Assembly (NCBI RefSeq): GCF_017814945.1
Contig: NZ_JAGIPX010000016.1
Span: 1-64,000 of the forward strand
DNA from: Paraburkholderia sp. LEh10
Lineage (GTDB): Bacteria; Pseudomonadota; Gammaproteobacteria; Burkholderiales; Burkholderiaceae
Length of the DNA: 64,000 nucleotides
Direction of reading: 5' to 3'
The position numbers and the translations under genes are program-made. Position 1 is the stretch's first letter, and each line of letters opens with the position of its first letter. Below are positions 1-11,094 of the stretch, piece after piece. The notes below the pieces were generated by a model. The model did no database searches and had not been told where the DNA came from. It worked only from the letters and a program-made list of their open reading frames with translations.

Positions 1-85
1 TTCAGCTAACCCTTCCCCTTGCCGGGTGGGTAGAGGACTTTCACCTCCAGGTAAGTGCGCCCTGCCGGGCGCACCCAATAAAAAG

Positions 86-113
86 CTCCAACCGTTGCCG
101 GTTGGAGTTTTTT
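86..113. terminator. Bidirectional intrinsic terminator after gyrB
   Basis: Stem CTCCAACC (86-93) pairs with GGTTGGAG (100-107) around a six-base loop. It is followed by six T on the plus strand and by CTTTTT on the minus strand, so it can stop gyrB transcription on the minus strand and also traffic from the left. Confidence 0.85.
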
Positions 114-150
114 AGACGTTAGCGGATTGGGTGAAGGTGCGAGGCGATCC

Positions 151-2622
<2,472 letters not shown>

Positions 2623-2692
2623 GGATTTCTTCCGGTTCTGCGTTACTGCTTCGTTACTGCTCGGAGCTTTTCAAAACACCATAAAAACACCA

Positions 2693-2716
2693 AAGGGGCG
2701 CTGCGCCCCTTGATGT
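2693..2716. terminator. Hairpin terminator between dnaN and gyrB
   Basis: AAGGGGCG (2693-2700) pairs with CGCCCCTT (2704-2711). T-rich sequence follows on both strands: GATGTTTTTT on plus and TGGTGTTTTT on minus. On the minus strand it would end or attenuate dnaN transcription before gyrB, so gyrB may have its own promoter in this gap. Confidence 0.65.
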
Positions 2717-2734
2717 TTTTTCGTGTTGGACGCG

Positions 2735-3838
2735 TCAGATGCGCATCGGCATCACCACGTATTTGAACTCGTCGTTCTCGGGAATCGTGATCAGCGCGCT
2801 CGAGCTGGCGTCGCCGAGACTGACTTGCAGCATGTCGACCTTCAGGTTGGCGAGCACGTCGAGCAGATACGTGACGTTGAAACCGATGTCGATGCTGTCG
2901 CCCTGGTAGGCGATTTCGAGTTCTTCCTGCGCTTCTTCCTGGTCCGCGTTGGTGGACATGATTTTCAGCTGGCCCGGCTCGACGATGCAGCGCACGCCCT
3001 TGAACTTGTCCGACGTCAGAATGGCCGCGCGTTGCAGCGAGCGCTGCAGCTCTTCGCGACCGATCACGAACGTGTTCTTGTGCGACTTCGGGATCACCCG
3101 CTGGAAGTCGGGAAACTTACCTTCGACCAGCTTCGACACCAGTTCGACGCCGCCAAACGTGAACTTGACCTGCGTCGGCGCGATGTCGATCTTAAGCACA
3201 TCGTCGATGTCTTCGAGCAGCCGTTGCAGTTCGAGAATCGTCTTACGCGGGATGATCACTTCCTGGCGCGCGAACGAGCCTTCGATCTTCATCGACGAAA
3301 ACGCCAGACGGTGACCGTCCGTTGCGACAGCCATCAGCTGATCGCCGTCGACCACCAGCAGCATGCCGTTCAGGTAGTAACGGATGTCCTGCTGCGCCAT
3401 CGCGAAGTGGACCATGCCGAGCAACTGGCGGAACGTCTTTTGGGGAACCGCGAGGTTCGCGCCGAAGTCTTTAGCTTGAGCGACGGTCGGGAACTCGTCG
3501 GCGGCCAGCGTTTGCAGCGCGAAACGACTCTTGCCGGACTGTACCGTCAGACGCTTGTCGTTCAAGGTGAGCGTGACCTGCCCGTCGGGCATCGCGCGCA
3601 GGATGTCGAGGAGCTTGCGTGCCGCCACCGTCGTGGCCACTGACTCGCCGCCGACGCCGAAGTCAGCGCGCGTGGTGATTTGCAGTTCGAGGTCGGTGGA
3701 CAGGAACGAGACGTCCGGGCCGTTCTTGGTAATAAGCAAATTGGCGAGGATCGGCAACGTATGACGGCGTTCGACAATGCCGCTCACGGTTTGCAGCGGC
3801 CTGAGGAGGTTATCGCGTTCGGTCTTGACCAGTTGCAT
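2735..3838 (-). CDS. dnaN: DNA polymerase III beta subunit (sliding clamp)
   Basis: Ring-shaped clamp that tethers DNA polymerase III to DNA. The 367-residue product begins MQLVKTERDNLL and ends PMRI, the family end. The ATG at 3838 was chosen because it gives the family N-terminus and has AAGGAA six bases upstream; an in-frame upstream extension of 15 residues lacks family similarity. Three DnaN-like domains of about 120 residues fit the length. It lies 257 bases downstream of dnaA and upstream of gyrB, all on the minus strand. Confidence 0.98.
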   Translation of the reverse strand: MQLVKTERDNLLRPLQTVSGIVERRHTLPILANLLITKNGPDVSFLSTDLELQITTRADFGVGGESVATTVAARKLLDILRAMPDGQVTLTLNDKRLTVQSGKSRFALQTLAADEFPTVAQAKDFGANLAVPQKTFRQLLGMVHFAMAQQDIRYYLNGMLLVVDGDQLMAVATDGHRLAFSSMKIEGSFARQEVIIPRKTILELQRLLEDIDDVLKIDIAPTQVKFTFGGVELVSKLVEGKFPDFQRVIPKSHKNTFVIGREELQRSLQRAAILTSDKFKGVRCIVEPGQLKIMSTNADQEEAQEELEIAYQGDSIDIGFNVTYLLDVLANLKVDMLQVSLGDASSSALITIPENDEFKYVVMPMRI

Positions 3839-4095
3839 AGAGTTCCTTCGTTGATATGACGGCCTGCGCGCCTTGCCCGGCAATACTAAGGCGCACGGTC
3901 CCGGCCCCCCGCCGGCGCCGCACTGCGCCAGTCACGGCGTAAATTCCCGCCCGCTTTTGCCGGGCGGTTAAACCTGTATTGTGCCTGAAAATGGAAGCAC
4001 TTCCCTATATTGGGGGTGACTTGCGCAATAAACAGTTCGATTTTTCCGACCGGTTCGAGGAACCCTTCGGTTTGATCCGGCCCTTTTGAGCGCCT

Positions 4096-5670
4096 CTAGC
4101 CCTTCAGCGTCTGCTCCAGGACGTGCAACTCGTGATTCAGCTGCGCATCCTTGCCGCGCTCGTCGGCGATCTTGCGCACCGCGTGCAGCACCGTCGTATG
4201 GTCGCGCCCGCCGAACAGCTCGCCGATTTCCGGCAGGCTCTTCTGCGTCAACTCCTTCGCCAGGTACATCGCGATCTGGCGCGGCCGCGCGATGTTGGCC
4301 GGCCGTTTCTTCGAATACATATCGGCGACCTTGATGCTGTAAAAGTCGGCAACCGTCTTCTGGATGTTTTCGACCGAAATCTGCCGGTTTTGCACGGTCA
4401 GCAGGTCTTTCAGCGCCTCCTTGGTTAGCTCGATCGTGATCTCGCGGCCGTGGAATTTCGAGTAAGCGAGAATCTTGCGCAGCGCGCCTTCCAGTTCGCG
4501 CACGTTCGAGCGCAGATGCTTCGCGACGAAGAACGCGACGTCCTCATTCAGACTCACGCCCTCCGATTGCGCCTTGCGCATCAGAATCGCGACCCGCATC
4601 TCGAGCTCGGGCGGCTCGATTGCGACGGTCAGGCCAGAGTCGAAACGGGAAATCAGACGGTCGTCGATGCCTGAGATTTCCTTCGGATACGTATCGCTGG
4701 TGATGATGACCTGCGCCTTGTTGGCGACCAGCGCCTCGAACGCGTAGAAAAACTCTTCCTGCGTCCGGGACTTGCCCGAAAAGAACTGAATATCGTCGAT
4801 CAGCAGCAGGTCCAGCGAATGGTAGTAGCGCTTGAAGTCGTCGAACGCCTTGCGCTGGTACGCCTTTACCACATCCGACACGTACTGTTCCGCGTGGATG
4901 TAGCGGATGCGCGCGCCGGGCTTGTCCATCAGCAGTTGATTGCCGATTGCGTGAATCAGGTGCGTCTTGCCGAGGCCCACGCCGCCGTACAGAAACAACG
5001 GGTTGTATGAAATGCCGGGGTTGTCGGCGACCTGGATCGCGGCGGCGCGCGCCAACTGGTTGGCCTTGCCGGTCACGAAGTTGTCGAAAGTGAGCACCGG
5101 GTTCAGCTTCGAGCGCTCATACATGGAGTCGTTTTCACCGCCTGACGCGGGCGCGGCCGCGCCCGGCCGCCACGTGCGGCGTGCCGCAGCAGCTTCGTTG
5201 GCGTCGAGGCTGGGCAAGTCGAGGTCGGCGGCGTCGTCAGTCAGTTGTGCCGCGTTGATGGACGCACCGAGCCCCCCCATTGCGCTGGCGCCGGCCATCC
5301 CGCCCGCGCGGGCCACCTGAGCAGCCTGCACGGCGCCGACGGCGGCATCCACTGTTGCCGTCGCGCTGTTCACACCCACGGGAGACGGCCGTGACGGCGC
5401 GGCAGGCGCCGAGCGCAAGCCGGCCTTGGGATCGAGGACGAACTGGACGTCGACGGGCGAATGCCAGAAGTCGCGCGCGAGGTCGGTGATGCGACCGGAA
5501 AACTGGCTCTTGACCCAGTCCAGCTTGAAACGGTTCGGCGCGGCGATGCTCAGGGTATTCGCATCGGCGTCGAAGGCGACCGGGGCCAACGGTTTGATCC
5601 ACGTCACGTACTGCTGGGGCGTCAATTCACGCTCCAGCAGTGCGGAACAGTGTTGCCAGAATTCGTTCAT
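4096..5670 (-). CDS. dnaA: Chromosomal replication initiator protein DnaA
   Basis: ATP-dependent initiator that binds 9-bp DnaA boxes and opens the origin. The product is 524 residues from ATG 5670 (MNEFWQHCSALLE), the family start; 37 upstream in-frame codons are not family-like. Domain I lies at the N-terminus, then an Ala-rich variable linker (about 100-190). The AAA+ domain has Walker A GGVGLGKT and Walker B LLLIDDIQFF. The C-terminal helix-turn-helix carries the DnaA signature around GGRDHTTVLHAVRKI. It is divergent from rpmH across a 385-base gap with two DnaA boxes, which suggests autoregulation. Confidence 0.98.
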   Translation of the reverse strand: MNEFWQHCSALLERELTPQQYVTWIKPLAPVAFDADANTLSIAAPNRFKLDWVKSQFSGRITDLARDFWHSPVDVQFVLDPKAGLRSAPAAPSRPSPVGVNSATATVDAAVGAVQAAQVARAGGMAGASAMGGLGASINAAQLTDDAADLDLPSLDANEAAAARRTWRPGAAAPASGGENDSMYERSKLNPVLTFDNFVTGKANQLARAAAIQVADNPGISYNPLFLYGGVGLGKTHLIHAIGNQLLMDKPGARIRYIHAEQYVSDVVKAYQRKAFDDFKRYYHSLDLLLIDDIQFFSGKSRTQEEFFYAFEALVANKAQVIITSDTYPKEISGIDDRLISRFDSGLTVAIEPPELEMRVAILMRKAQSEGVSLNEDVAFFVAKHLRSNVRELEGALRKILAYSKFHGREITIELTKEALKDLLTVQNRQISVENIQKTVADFYSIKVADMYSKKRPANIARPRQIAMYLAKELTQKSLPEIGELFGGRDHTTVLHAVRKIADERGKDAQLNHELHVLEQTLKG

Positions 5671-6055
5671 CAAGTTGCTATCGTTATGGTTGCGCCGCTT
5701 TTCCGCCCGCGCTCTGGTCGCGAGATACGCGACGAGGCCCGAAGCTGCCAGGCGGAAAAGCCCCAGACGCTTGTGCCACAAGGGTTTGCGGGGTCAAGCG
5801 GGCCGGGGCGGCGGGCAGGATTCTTGGGAAGTAAGGCGAGATTCTACCGCCAAAACGGCGTGCAAAGTGAGTTATCCACAGGGCCTGATCAAACAACGCC
5901 GAAAGATGCCGGCTGTGGATCATCGGCCTAAACTATTGACGGCTCAGAGAAAACCGGTTTAAATAGCGGGTTCCGCGAAAACCAATTTTCGAACCTCCGG
6001 CCATTGCACTTTCAGCGATGCTCGCGCGGTCATTTCTCAAACAAGTGAGAGCAAC
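5671..6055. promoter_or_regulatory. dnaA-rpmH intergenic region with two DnaA boxes
   Basis: A perfect box TTATCCACA lies at 5872-5880 (plus) and a one-mismatch box TGATCCACA at 5914-5922 (minus). This divergent spacer is a usual place for oriC or for DnaA autoregulation. Only two boxes are seen and no obvious AT-rich array, so an origin here is possible but not well supported. The better box arrays are at 44.6 and 48.1-48.4 kb. Confidence 0.6.
5936..5964 (+). promoter_or_regulatory. Candidate sigma-70 promoter of rpmH-rnpA
   Basis: TTGACG (5936-5941), a 17-base spacer and TTAAAT (5959-5964) lie about 90 bases before the rpmH start and just after the second DnaA box. Position and hexamers fit a housekeeping promoter for the L34 operon. 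Confidence 0.5.
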
Positions 6056-6190
6056 ATGAAACGTACCTACCAACCTTCCGTGACGCGCCGTAAGCGCACC
6101 CATGGCTTCCGCGTTCGCATGAAGACCGCTGGTGGCCGCAAAGTCATCAACGCACGCCGCGCAAAGGGCCGCAAGCGCCTCGCCATCTAA
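6056..6190 (+). CDS. rpmH: 50S ribosomal protein L34
   Basis: A 44-residue, very basic protein starting [14 protein letters not shown] and ending [10 protein letters not shown], the typical L34 sequence. It is a component of the large ribosomal subunit. A GAGAG-type ribosome binding site lies just upstream. It is divergent from dnaA and 26 bases before rnpA, the conserved rpmH-rnpA-yidD-yidC-mnmE order. Confidence 0.98.
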
Positions 6191-6216
6191 GGCAGGCAGA
6201 CACGCGGTCAAGCCGA

Positions 6217-6717
6217 GTGCGCGCTGTGTCCGAGACCCGCGTCGCTGCGGGAACGGCAGACGCGCCGCAACAGAACCCAGTTCAGTTGCAGGCGTCCGCA
6301 GCCTTTCCCAAAGCCGCAAGGCTGCTAAAAACGGATGAATTTTCATCCGTTTTTCGTTTGCGCCCGTGGCGCCGTACCGCACACTTCGTCGTGTACGCAC
6401 GGCCGACAGGCAACGCAGCGCGCCTCGGCCTCGTGATCGGCAAGAAATATGCGCCGCGCGCTGTCACGCGTAATCTGGTGAAGCGTCTTGCTCGCGAAGC
6501 GTTTCGGCTGCGCCGCGCGCAGTTTGGCGGCTGGGACGTGCTGCTGCGGTTGCATGCGAAGTTCGACAGGAAGGCGATGCCCAGCGGATCGTCGCCGCCC
6601 TTGAAAGCACTGTGCCGCGGCGAAATCGACGAGCTGCTCGACAAGGCAGCGCGCGAAATTGCCCGTCGCGAAGTGTCGGCGGTGCAGCCGGCGGTCAAGC
6701 CGCCCGCCGCGCCATGA
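6217..6717 (+). CDS. rnpA: Ribonuclease P protein component
   Basis: Protein subunit of RNase P, which helps the catalytic RNA remove tRNA 5' leaders. The conserved core begins near FPKAARLLKTDEF and contains the basic RNP stretch around NLVKRLAREAFRLRR. The reading frame opens at GTG 6217, giving 166 residues. The first 30 or so residues are not conserved-looking, so the true start could be a later GTG. The C-terminus is a Pro/Ala-rich tail. It is co-oriented with rpmH and yidD. Confidence 0.9.
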   Translation: MRAVSETRVAAGTADAPQQNPVQLQASAAFPKAARLLKTDEFSSVFRLRPWRRTAHFVVYARPTGNAARLGLVIGKKYAPRAVTRNLVKRLAREAFRLRRAQFGGWDVLLRLHAKFDRKAMPSGSSPPLKALCRGEIDELLDKAAREIARREVSAVQPAVKPPAAP

Positions 6718-6790
6718 TATCCGCGCAGCCTCGAGGCGCGACTGTCTTCCAGCGCCTCATTTCAGGCGGTGCAGTCCAGCCGCACTAGTC

Positions 6791-7021
6791 ATGCAAACGG
6801 TATTGTTCGCCTTGCTGCGTTTCTACAAGATTGCCGTGAGTCCCATGCTCGGCAACCGGTGCCGTTTTTATCCCTCCTGTTCGGATTACGCGCGCGAAGC
6901 AATCCAGTATCATGGCGCCGCGCGTGGTACTTACCTCGCCGCAAGGCGCCTGTGCCGCTGTCACCCGTTTTCGGCGGGCGGCATCGATCTTGTCCCGCCT
7001 CCAACTCCTAAGAAGCGCTGA
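6791..7021 (+). CDS. yidD: Membrane protein insertion efficiency factor YidD
   Basis: A 76-residue YidD-family protein, thought to assist YidC-dependent insertion at the inner membrane. The family motifs LRFYKIAVSP, RFYPSCSDYA and RRLCRCHPF are intact. ATG 6791 gives the usual N-terminus MQTVLFALLRFYK; a longer frame from 6659 overlaps rnpA and is not family-like. It sits between rnpA and yidC. Confidence 0.95.
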   Translation: MQTVLFALLRFYKIAVSPMLGNRCRFYPSCSDYAREAIQYHGAARGTYLAARRLCRCHPFSAGGIDLVPPPTPKKR

Positions 7022-7051
7022 CGCGCTGTGCCATCGACACTGAGACAACGC

Positions 7052-8701
7052 ATGGATATCAAACGCACCGTCCTATGGGTCATCTTCTTCATGTCAGCTG
7101 TCATGCTGTTCGACAACTGGCAGCGCGACCATGGACGCCCGTCGATGTTTTTCCCGAGCGCGACGCCGACCAAGACGGCAAGCCCCGCTGCGCCGGGATC
7201 GACGACGCAGGGAACCCCCGCTGAACTGCCGCAGACCAATGCCGCCGCACCGGGCTCGACCACGCCCGCCGCGCAGCAGGCGCAGCTGGTTTCGTTCAGC
7301 ACCGACGTGTATCGCGGCAACATCGACACGCGTGGCGGCACCCTGTCCAAACTCACGCTGATCAAGCCGGGCGAGGGCAAGCAGCCTGAGCAGGTCATCA
7401 CGCTGTTCGACCATACGGCCGACCACACGTATCTGGCGCGCACGGGCCTGCTCGGCGGCGATTTCCCGAATCACACCGACGTGTTCACGCCCGTCGCGGG
7501 ACAGCCGACCGACATGACGGGCAACACGCTGAAGCTGTCGTTCGAGTCGCCGGAAAAGGGTGGCGTGAAGGTCGTGAAGACTTACACGTTCACGCGCGGC
7601 AGCTATGTGATCAACGTCGACACAAAGATCCAGAACGTCGGTTCGACGCCCGTCAGTCCCACCGTCTACATGGAACTCGTGCGCGACAGCCAGCCCGTCG
7701 AGACGCCGCGCTTCTCGCACACGTTCATCGGCCCGGCTGTCTACACCGAGCAGCATCACTTCCAGAAGCTGAGCTTCGGCGATATCGACAAGAACAAGGA
7801 AGACTACGCAAAGTCGGCCAACAACGGCTGGATCGCGATGGTGCAGCACTATTTCGCGTCGGCGTGGATTCCGCAGCAGGGCGCCAAGCGTGACATCTAT
7901 GTCGAGAAAATCGATCCGTCGCTCTATCGCGTCGGCGTCAAGCAGCCGGTACAGACAATCCAGCCGGGCCAGACGGTTGATGTGTCCGCGCGCCTGTTTG
8001 CCGGTCCCGAAGAAGAGCGGATGCTCGAAGGCATCGCGCCGGGTCTGGAACTGGTGAAGGATTACGGCTGGGTGACGATCATTGCCAAGCCGCTGTTCTG
8101 GCTGCTCGAAAAGATCCACAGCTATGTGGGCAACTGGGGCTGGGCGATCGTCCTGCTGACGCTGCTGATCAAGGCGGTGTTCTTCCCGCTGTCGGCGGCG
8201 AGCTACAAGTCGATGGCGCGCATGAAGGAAATCACGCCGCGCATGCAGGCGCTGCGCGAGCGCTTCAAGGGCGATCCGCAGAAGATGAACGCGGCTCTGA
8301 TGGAGCTGTACAAGACTGAGAAAGTGAATCCGTTCGGCGGCTGTCTGCCCGTCCTGATTCAGATTCCGGTGTTTATCTCGCTGTACTGGGTGCTGCTGTC
8401 GTCGGTTGAAATGCGCGGCGCGCCGTGGGTCCTGTGGATTCACGATCTGTCCCAGCAGGATCCGTATTTCATCCTGCCCGTGCTGATGGCCGTCTCGATG
8501 TTTGTTCAGACGAAGCTGAACCCGACGCCGCCGGACCCAGTCCAGGCCAAGATGATGATGTTCATGCCGATCGCCTTCTCGGTCATGTTCTTCTTCTTCC
8601 CGGCGGGTCTCGTGCTGTACTACGTCGTGAACAACGTGCTGTCGATTGCCCAGCAGTACTACATCACGCGGATGATGGGTCAGAAAAGGAAGGCTGTCTG
8701 A
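7052..8701 (+). CDS. yidC: Membrane protein insertase YidC
   Basis: Inner-membrane insertase (Oxa1/Alb3 family) that inserts and folds membrane proteins with or without SecYEG. The 549-residue product starts at ATG 7052 (MDIKRTVLWVIFF). An N-terminal membrane segment is followed by a large periplasmic domain (about 60-340) and a conserved C-terminal hydrophobic core with WGWAIVLLTLL and NPFGGCLPVLIQIPVF. The tail is basic. A strong terminator follows at 8752-8780. Confidence 0.98.
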   Translation: MDIKRTVLWVIFFMSAVMLFDNWQRDHGRPSMFFPSATPTKTASPAAPGSTTQGTPAELPQTNAAAPGSTTPAAQQAQLVSFSTDVYRGNIDTRGGTLSKLTLIKPGEGKQPEQVITLFDHTADHTYLARTGLLGGDFPNHTDVFTPVAGQPTDMTGNTLKLSFESPEKGGVKVVKTYTFTRGSYVINVDTKIQNVGSTPVSPTVYMELVRDSQPVETPRFSHTFIGPAVYTEQHHFQKLSFGDIDKNKEDYAKSANNGWIAMVQHYFASAWIPQQGAKRDIYVEKIDPSLYRVGVKQPVQTIQPGQTVDVSARLFAGPEEERMLEGIAPGLELVKDYGWVTIIAKPLFWLLEKIHSYVGNWGWAIVLLTLLIKAVFFPLSAASYKSMARMKEITPRMQALRERFKGDPQKMNAALMELYKTEKVNPFGGCLPVLIQIPVFISLYWVLLSSVEMRGAPWVLWIHDLSQQDPYFILPVLMAVSMFVQTKLNPTPPDPVQAKMMMFMPIAFSVMFFFFPAGLVLYYVVNNVLSIAQQYYITRMMGQKRKAV

Positions 8702-8751
8702 TCGCGCGTTCGGATCGGCCTTCTTTATGGCCGATCCAATCCGAAACAAAA

Positions 8752-8780
8752 AACCGCCCGGCATAACCGGGCGGTTTTTA
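8752..8780. terminator. Bidirectional terminator between yidC and the XRE gene
   Basis: AACCGCCCGG (8752-8761) pairs with CCGGGCGGTT (8767-8776), with T runs on both strands. It serves the convergent yidC and 8793-9215 genes. A second stem, GGATCGGCC with GGCCGATCC, lies just before it at 8712-8737. Confidence 0.9.
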
Positions 8781-8792
8781 TTTCCATGTTCC

Positions 8793-9215
8793 TTAAGATT
8801 TATCGGCGTCGCCGTAGAGTTGCGCAATCAACTCCTGCACCAGGTAGCGGTGATGCGGCGTCAGCGATTCGATTTTTGACGCGAGTTCGAGCGTCTCAGG
8901 TGAAAGCGGATATTTCTCGCCGCGCTCCAAGGGCTTCGGAACACTCCTCGTCGCACCGCTAGGCGAAGGTCCGTAATGCAGCCAATGGACATCGACTTCG
9001 AACCACGCGGCGAGCGTTCGAAGCTTGTCGTCAGTCGGAATCGTGCGGCCGCTCAACCATTTGTGCACCGTTTGCGGTGAAACTGGCTGATCTCCGTGAT
9101 GGCGCAGATTGAAATGCAACGCAAGGTCGGTCCCGCCCTTGAGTTTTTCAGGGGCGCGTCTCATCGCGAACTTGAGTCGCTCGGCAAAGGCCGCTTTTTC
9201 TTCGACGGTTGGCAT
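8793..9215 (-). CDS. XRE-like helix-turn-helix transcriptional regulator
   Basis: A 140-residue DNA-binding protein. Residues about 45-75 read as a Cro/C1-type helix-turn-helix (VSPQTVHKWLSGRTIPTDD). The rest is a charged C-terminal segment of unknown role. Repressor-like proteins of this kind bind short operators near their own promoter. An inverted repeat TTATCT-N6-AGATAA at 9412-9429 in the divergent spacer towards mnmE could be one. The regulated genes are not known. Confidence 0.75.
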   Translation of the reverse strand: MPTVEEKAAFAERLKFAMRRAPEKLKGGTDLALHFNLRHHGDQPVSPQTVHKWLSGRTIPTDDKLRTLAAWFEVDVHWLHYGPSPSGATRSVPKPLERGEKYPLSPETLELASKIESLTPHHRYLVQELIAQLYGDADKS

Positions 9216-9411
9216 CGGGAAATTGTGCCGTCCGACGCATTGCAGGTAGACAACCGTACACGCTACATTTAGCGCGTTTTAGATCCGACTATCCTGATCC
9301 AGCAAGCATCAAGATTAGTCTCTTTTGAGGCGTGCAGATCGCTTAAGCATAATCCGTAAGGATTGGACTACACGTAGACTTTGCGTCAATCGATTGGGCG
9401 ACCAGGTTGTC

Positions 9412-9429
9412 TTATCTTGTCTGAGATAA
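9412..9429. promoter_or_regulatory. Inverted repeat in the XRE-mnmE spacer
   Basis: TTATCT and AGATAA are separated by six bases. It sits in the 340-base divergent spacer (9216-9555) and is the only clear structure there. It is a candidate operator for the XRE-like protein or a promoter element of mnmE. Confidence 0.3.
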
Positions 9430-9555
9430 TCTGTACACGGATTTCACCCGAATTGACAGTCGCGCCCGCCAGGCCGGCCGAACGCGCGCGTTACAATGCC
9501 AGGCGTTTGGCGCACGGGTCGTGCGCGTGTCTCAAGATCATTTCCATCCGTTCCC

Positions 9556-10956
9556 ATGCTCGCCACCGACTCCGATCCCATCGTCGCCATTGCCACCGCG
9601 CCCGGTCGCGGCGGGATAGGCGTCGTTCGGATATCGTTCGGCCGTGCCGGTGAAGCGGCAGCACAGCCGATGATGCAAGCGCTGACGGGTCAGGCGCTCG
9701 CGCCGCGTCACGCAAGCTATGTTCCGTTCCTCGACGGCGGCGGAAATGCGCTTGACCGCGGCATCGCGCTGTATTTTCCCGCGCCGCATTCGTACACGGG
9801 CGAACATGTGCTCGAACTGCAAGGACACGGCGGCCCCATCGTCCTACAACTGGTTCTGCAACGATGTATCGACGCGGGCCGCGCATTCGGCCTGCGCCTT
9901 GCGGAACCTGGCGAATTCACGCGCCGTGCGTTTCTCAACGACAAGCTCGATCTCGCCCAAGCCGAGGCAGTCGCCGATCTCATCGAGGCGAGCACGGAGG
10001 CAGCGGCACGCTCGGCCGGACGCTCACTGGAAGGCGCGTTCTCACGCGATATTCACGCGCTGGTCGAAGAGGTCATCGCGTTGCGGATGCTGGTCGAGGC
10101 AACGCTCGATTTTCCCGAAGAAGAGATTGATTTCCTCGAAGCCGCCGACGCACGCGGCAAGCTCGCGCGCATCCGTGAACGTCTCGCGCTCGTGCTGAGC
10201 GAGGCACGGCAGGGCGCGTTGCTGCGTGAAGGTTTATCCGTCGTGCTCGCGGGGCAGCCGAATGTTGGCAAATCGTCGCTGCTGAACGCACTCGCGGGCG
10301 CCGAACTCGCAATCGTCACGCCGATCGCCGGCACGACTCGCGACAAGGTCGCGCAGACGATACAGATCGAAGGCATCCCACTGCATGTAATCGACACCGC
10401 CGGCTTGCGCGATACGGAAGACGAGGTCGAGAGGATCGGAATCGAGCGCACGTGGGGCGAGATCGAACGCGCCGACGTGGTGCTGCATCTGCTCGACGCC
10501 CGCTCGGGCATGACGCCCGGCGATGAATCGATCGCCGTGCGATTTCCGGCCGGCGTGCCTGTTGTGCGAGTGTTGAACAAGACAGATCTGACTGATGTCG
10601 CACCTTCCGTCGCCAGACCGAGCGATGCGGACGGTATCGACTTATGCGAGGTACGCCTGTCAGCCAAGATGGGTAACGGGATCGACCTGTTGCGCGGCGA
10701 ATTGCTGCGGATCGCAGGATGGCAGGCGGGCGCCGAAAGCGTTTATCTGGCGCGCGAGCGACATCTGATTGCGCTTCGCGCCGCGCAGGAACATTTAGGA
10801 CTGGCGGCCGACCATGCAGATCAGAACGCGCAGGCTCTTGACCTCTTCGCAGAGGAATTGCGGCTGGGTCAGGATCAGCTCAATTCGATCACCGGAGAAT
10901 TCACCTCGGACGACCTCTTGGGTGTGATTTTCAGCAGGTTTTGTATCGGCAAATAG
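9556..10956 (+). CDS. mnmE: tRNA modification GTPase MnmE
   Basis: With MnmG it makes the 5-carboxymethylaminomethyl group on wobble uridine of some tRNAs. The 466-residue product starts at ATG 9556. The folate-binding N-terminal domain begins IVAIATAPGRGGIG. The G domain has P-loop GQPNVGKSS, DTAGLR and NKTD. The invariant C-terminal FCIGK is present at the very end. It is the last gene of the rpmH cluster; the variable region begins immediately after. Confidence 0.98.
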   Translation: MLATDSDPIVAIATAPGRGGIGVVRISFGRAGEAAAQPMMQALTGQALAPRHASYVPFLDGGGNALDRGIALYFPAPHSYTGEHVLELQGHGGPIVLQLVLQRCIDAGRAFGLRLAEPGEFTRRAFLNDKLDLAQAEAVADLIEASTEAAARSAGRSLEGAFSRDIHALVEEVIALRMLVEATLDFPEEEIDFLEAADARGKLARIRERLALVLSEARQGALLREGLSVVLAGQPNVGKSSLLNALAGAELAIVTPIAGTTRDKVAQTIQIEGIPLHVIDTAGLRDTEDEVERIGIERTWGEIERADVVLHLLDARSGMTPGDESIAVRFPAGVPVVRVLNKTDLTDVAPSVARPSDADGIDLCEVRLSAKMGNGIDLLRGELLRIAGWQAGAESVYLARERHLIALRAAQEHLGLAADHADQNAQALDLFAEELRLGQDQLNSITGEFTSDDLLGVIFSRFCIGK

Positions 10957-11036
10957 GCGAGGGGCGCTGCCTGTCCCAGCAACTCACACACCGTGTAGCC
11001 CACGGACAACCAGCGCTACGCTCAGAAGCAGCTATT

Positions 11037-11057
11037 TTTAGGTACACAAACAGGTAC
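11037..11057 (+). repeat. GGTACAC motif pair upstream of the integrase
   Basis: TTTAGGTACACA (11037-11048) is followed closely by another GGTACAC (11052-11058). The same 12-mer recurs at 12408-12419 beyond the integrase, and GGTACAC also appears at 12298-12304. These look like integrase arm-type or att sites. Confidence 0.4.
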
Positions 11058-11094
11058 ACTTCGTATTCGGCGCATCCTGTGTACCAACCCGCTC

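Noticed and set aside
3839..4095. DnaA boxes or a strong promoter between dnaA and dnaN
   Set aside because: No TTATCCACA-like box and no convincing hexamer pair; dnaN is probably read from the dnaA promoter or a weak local one.
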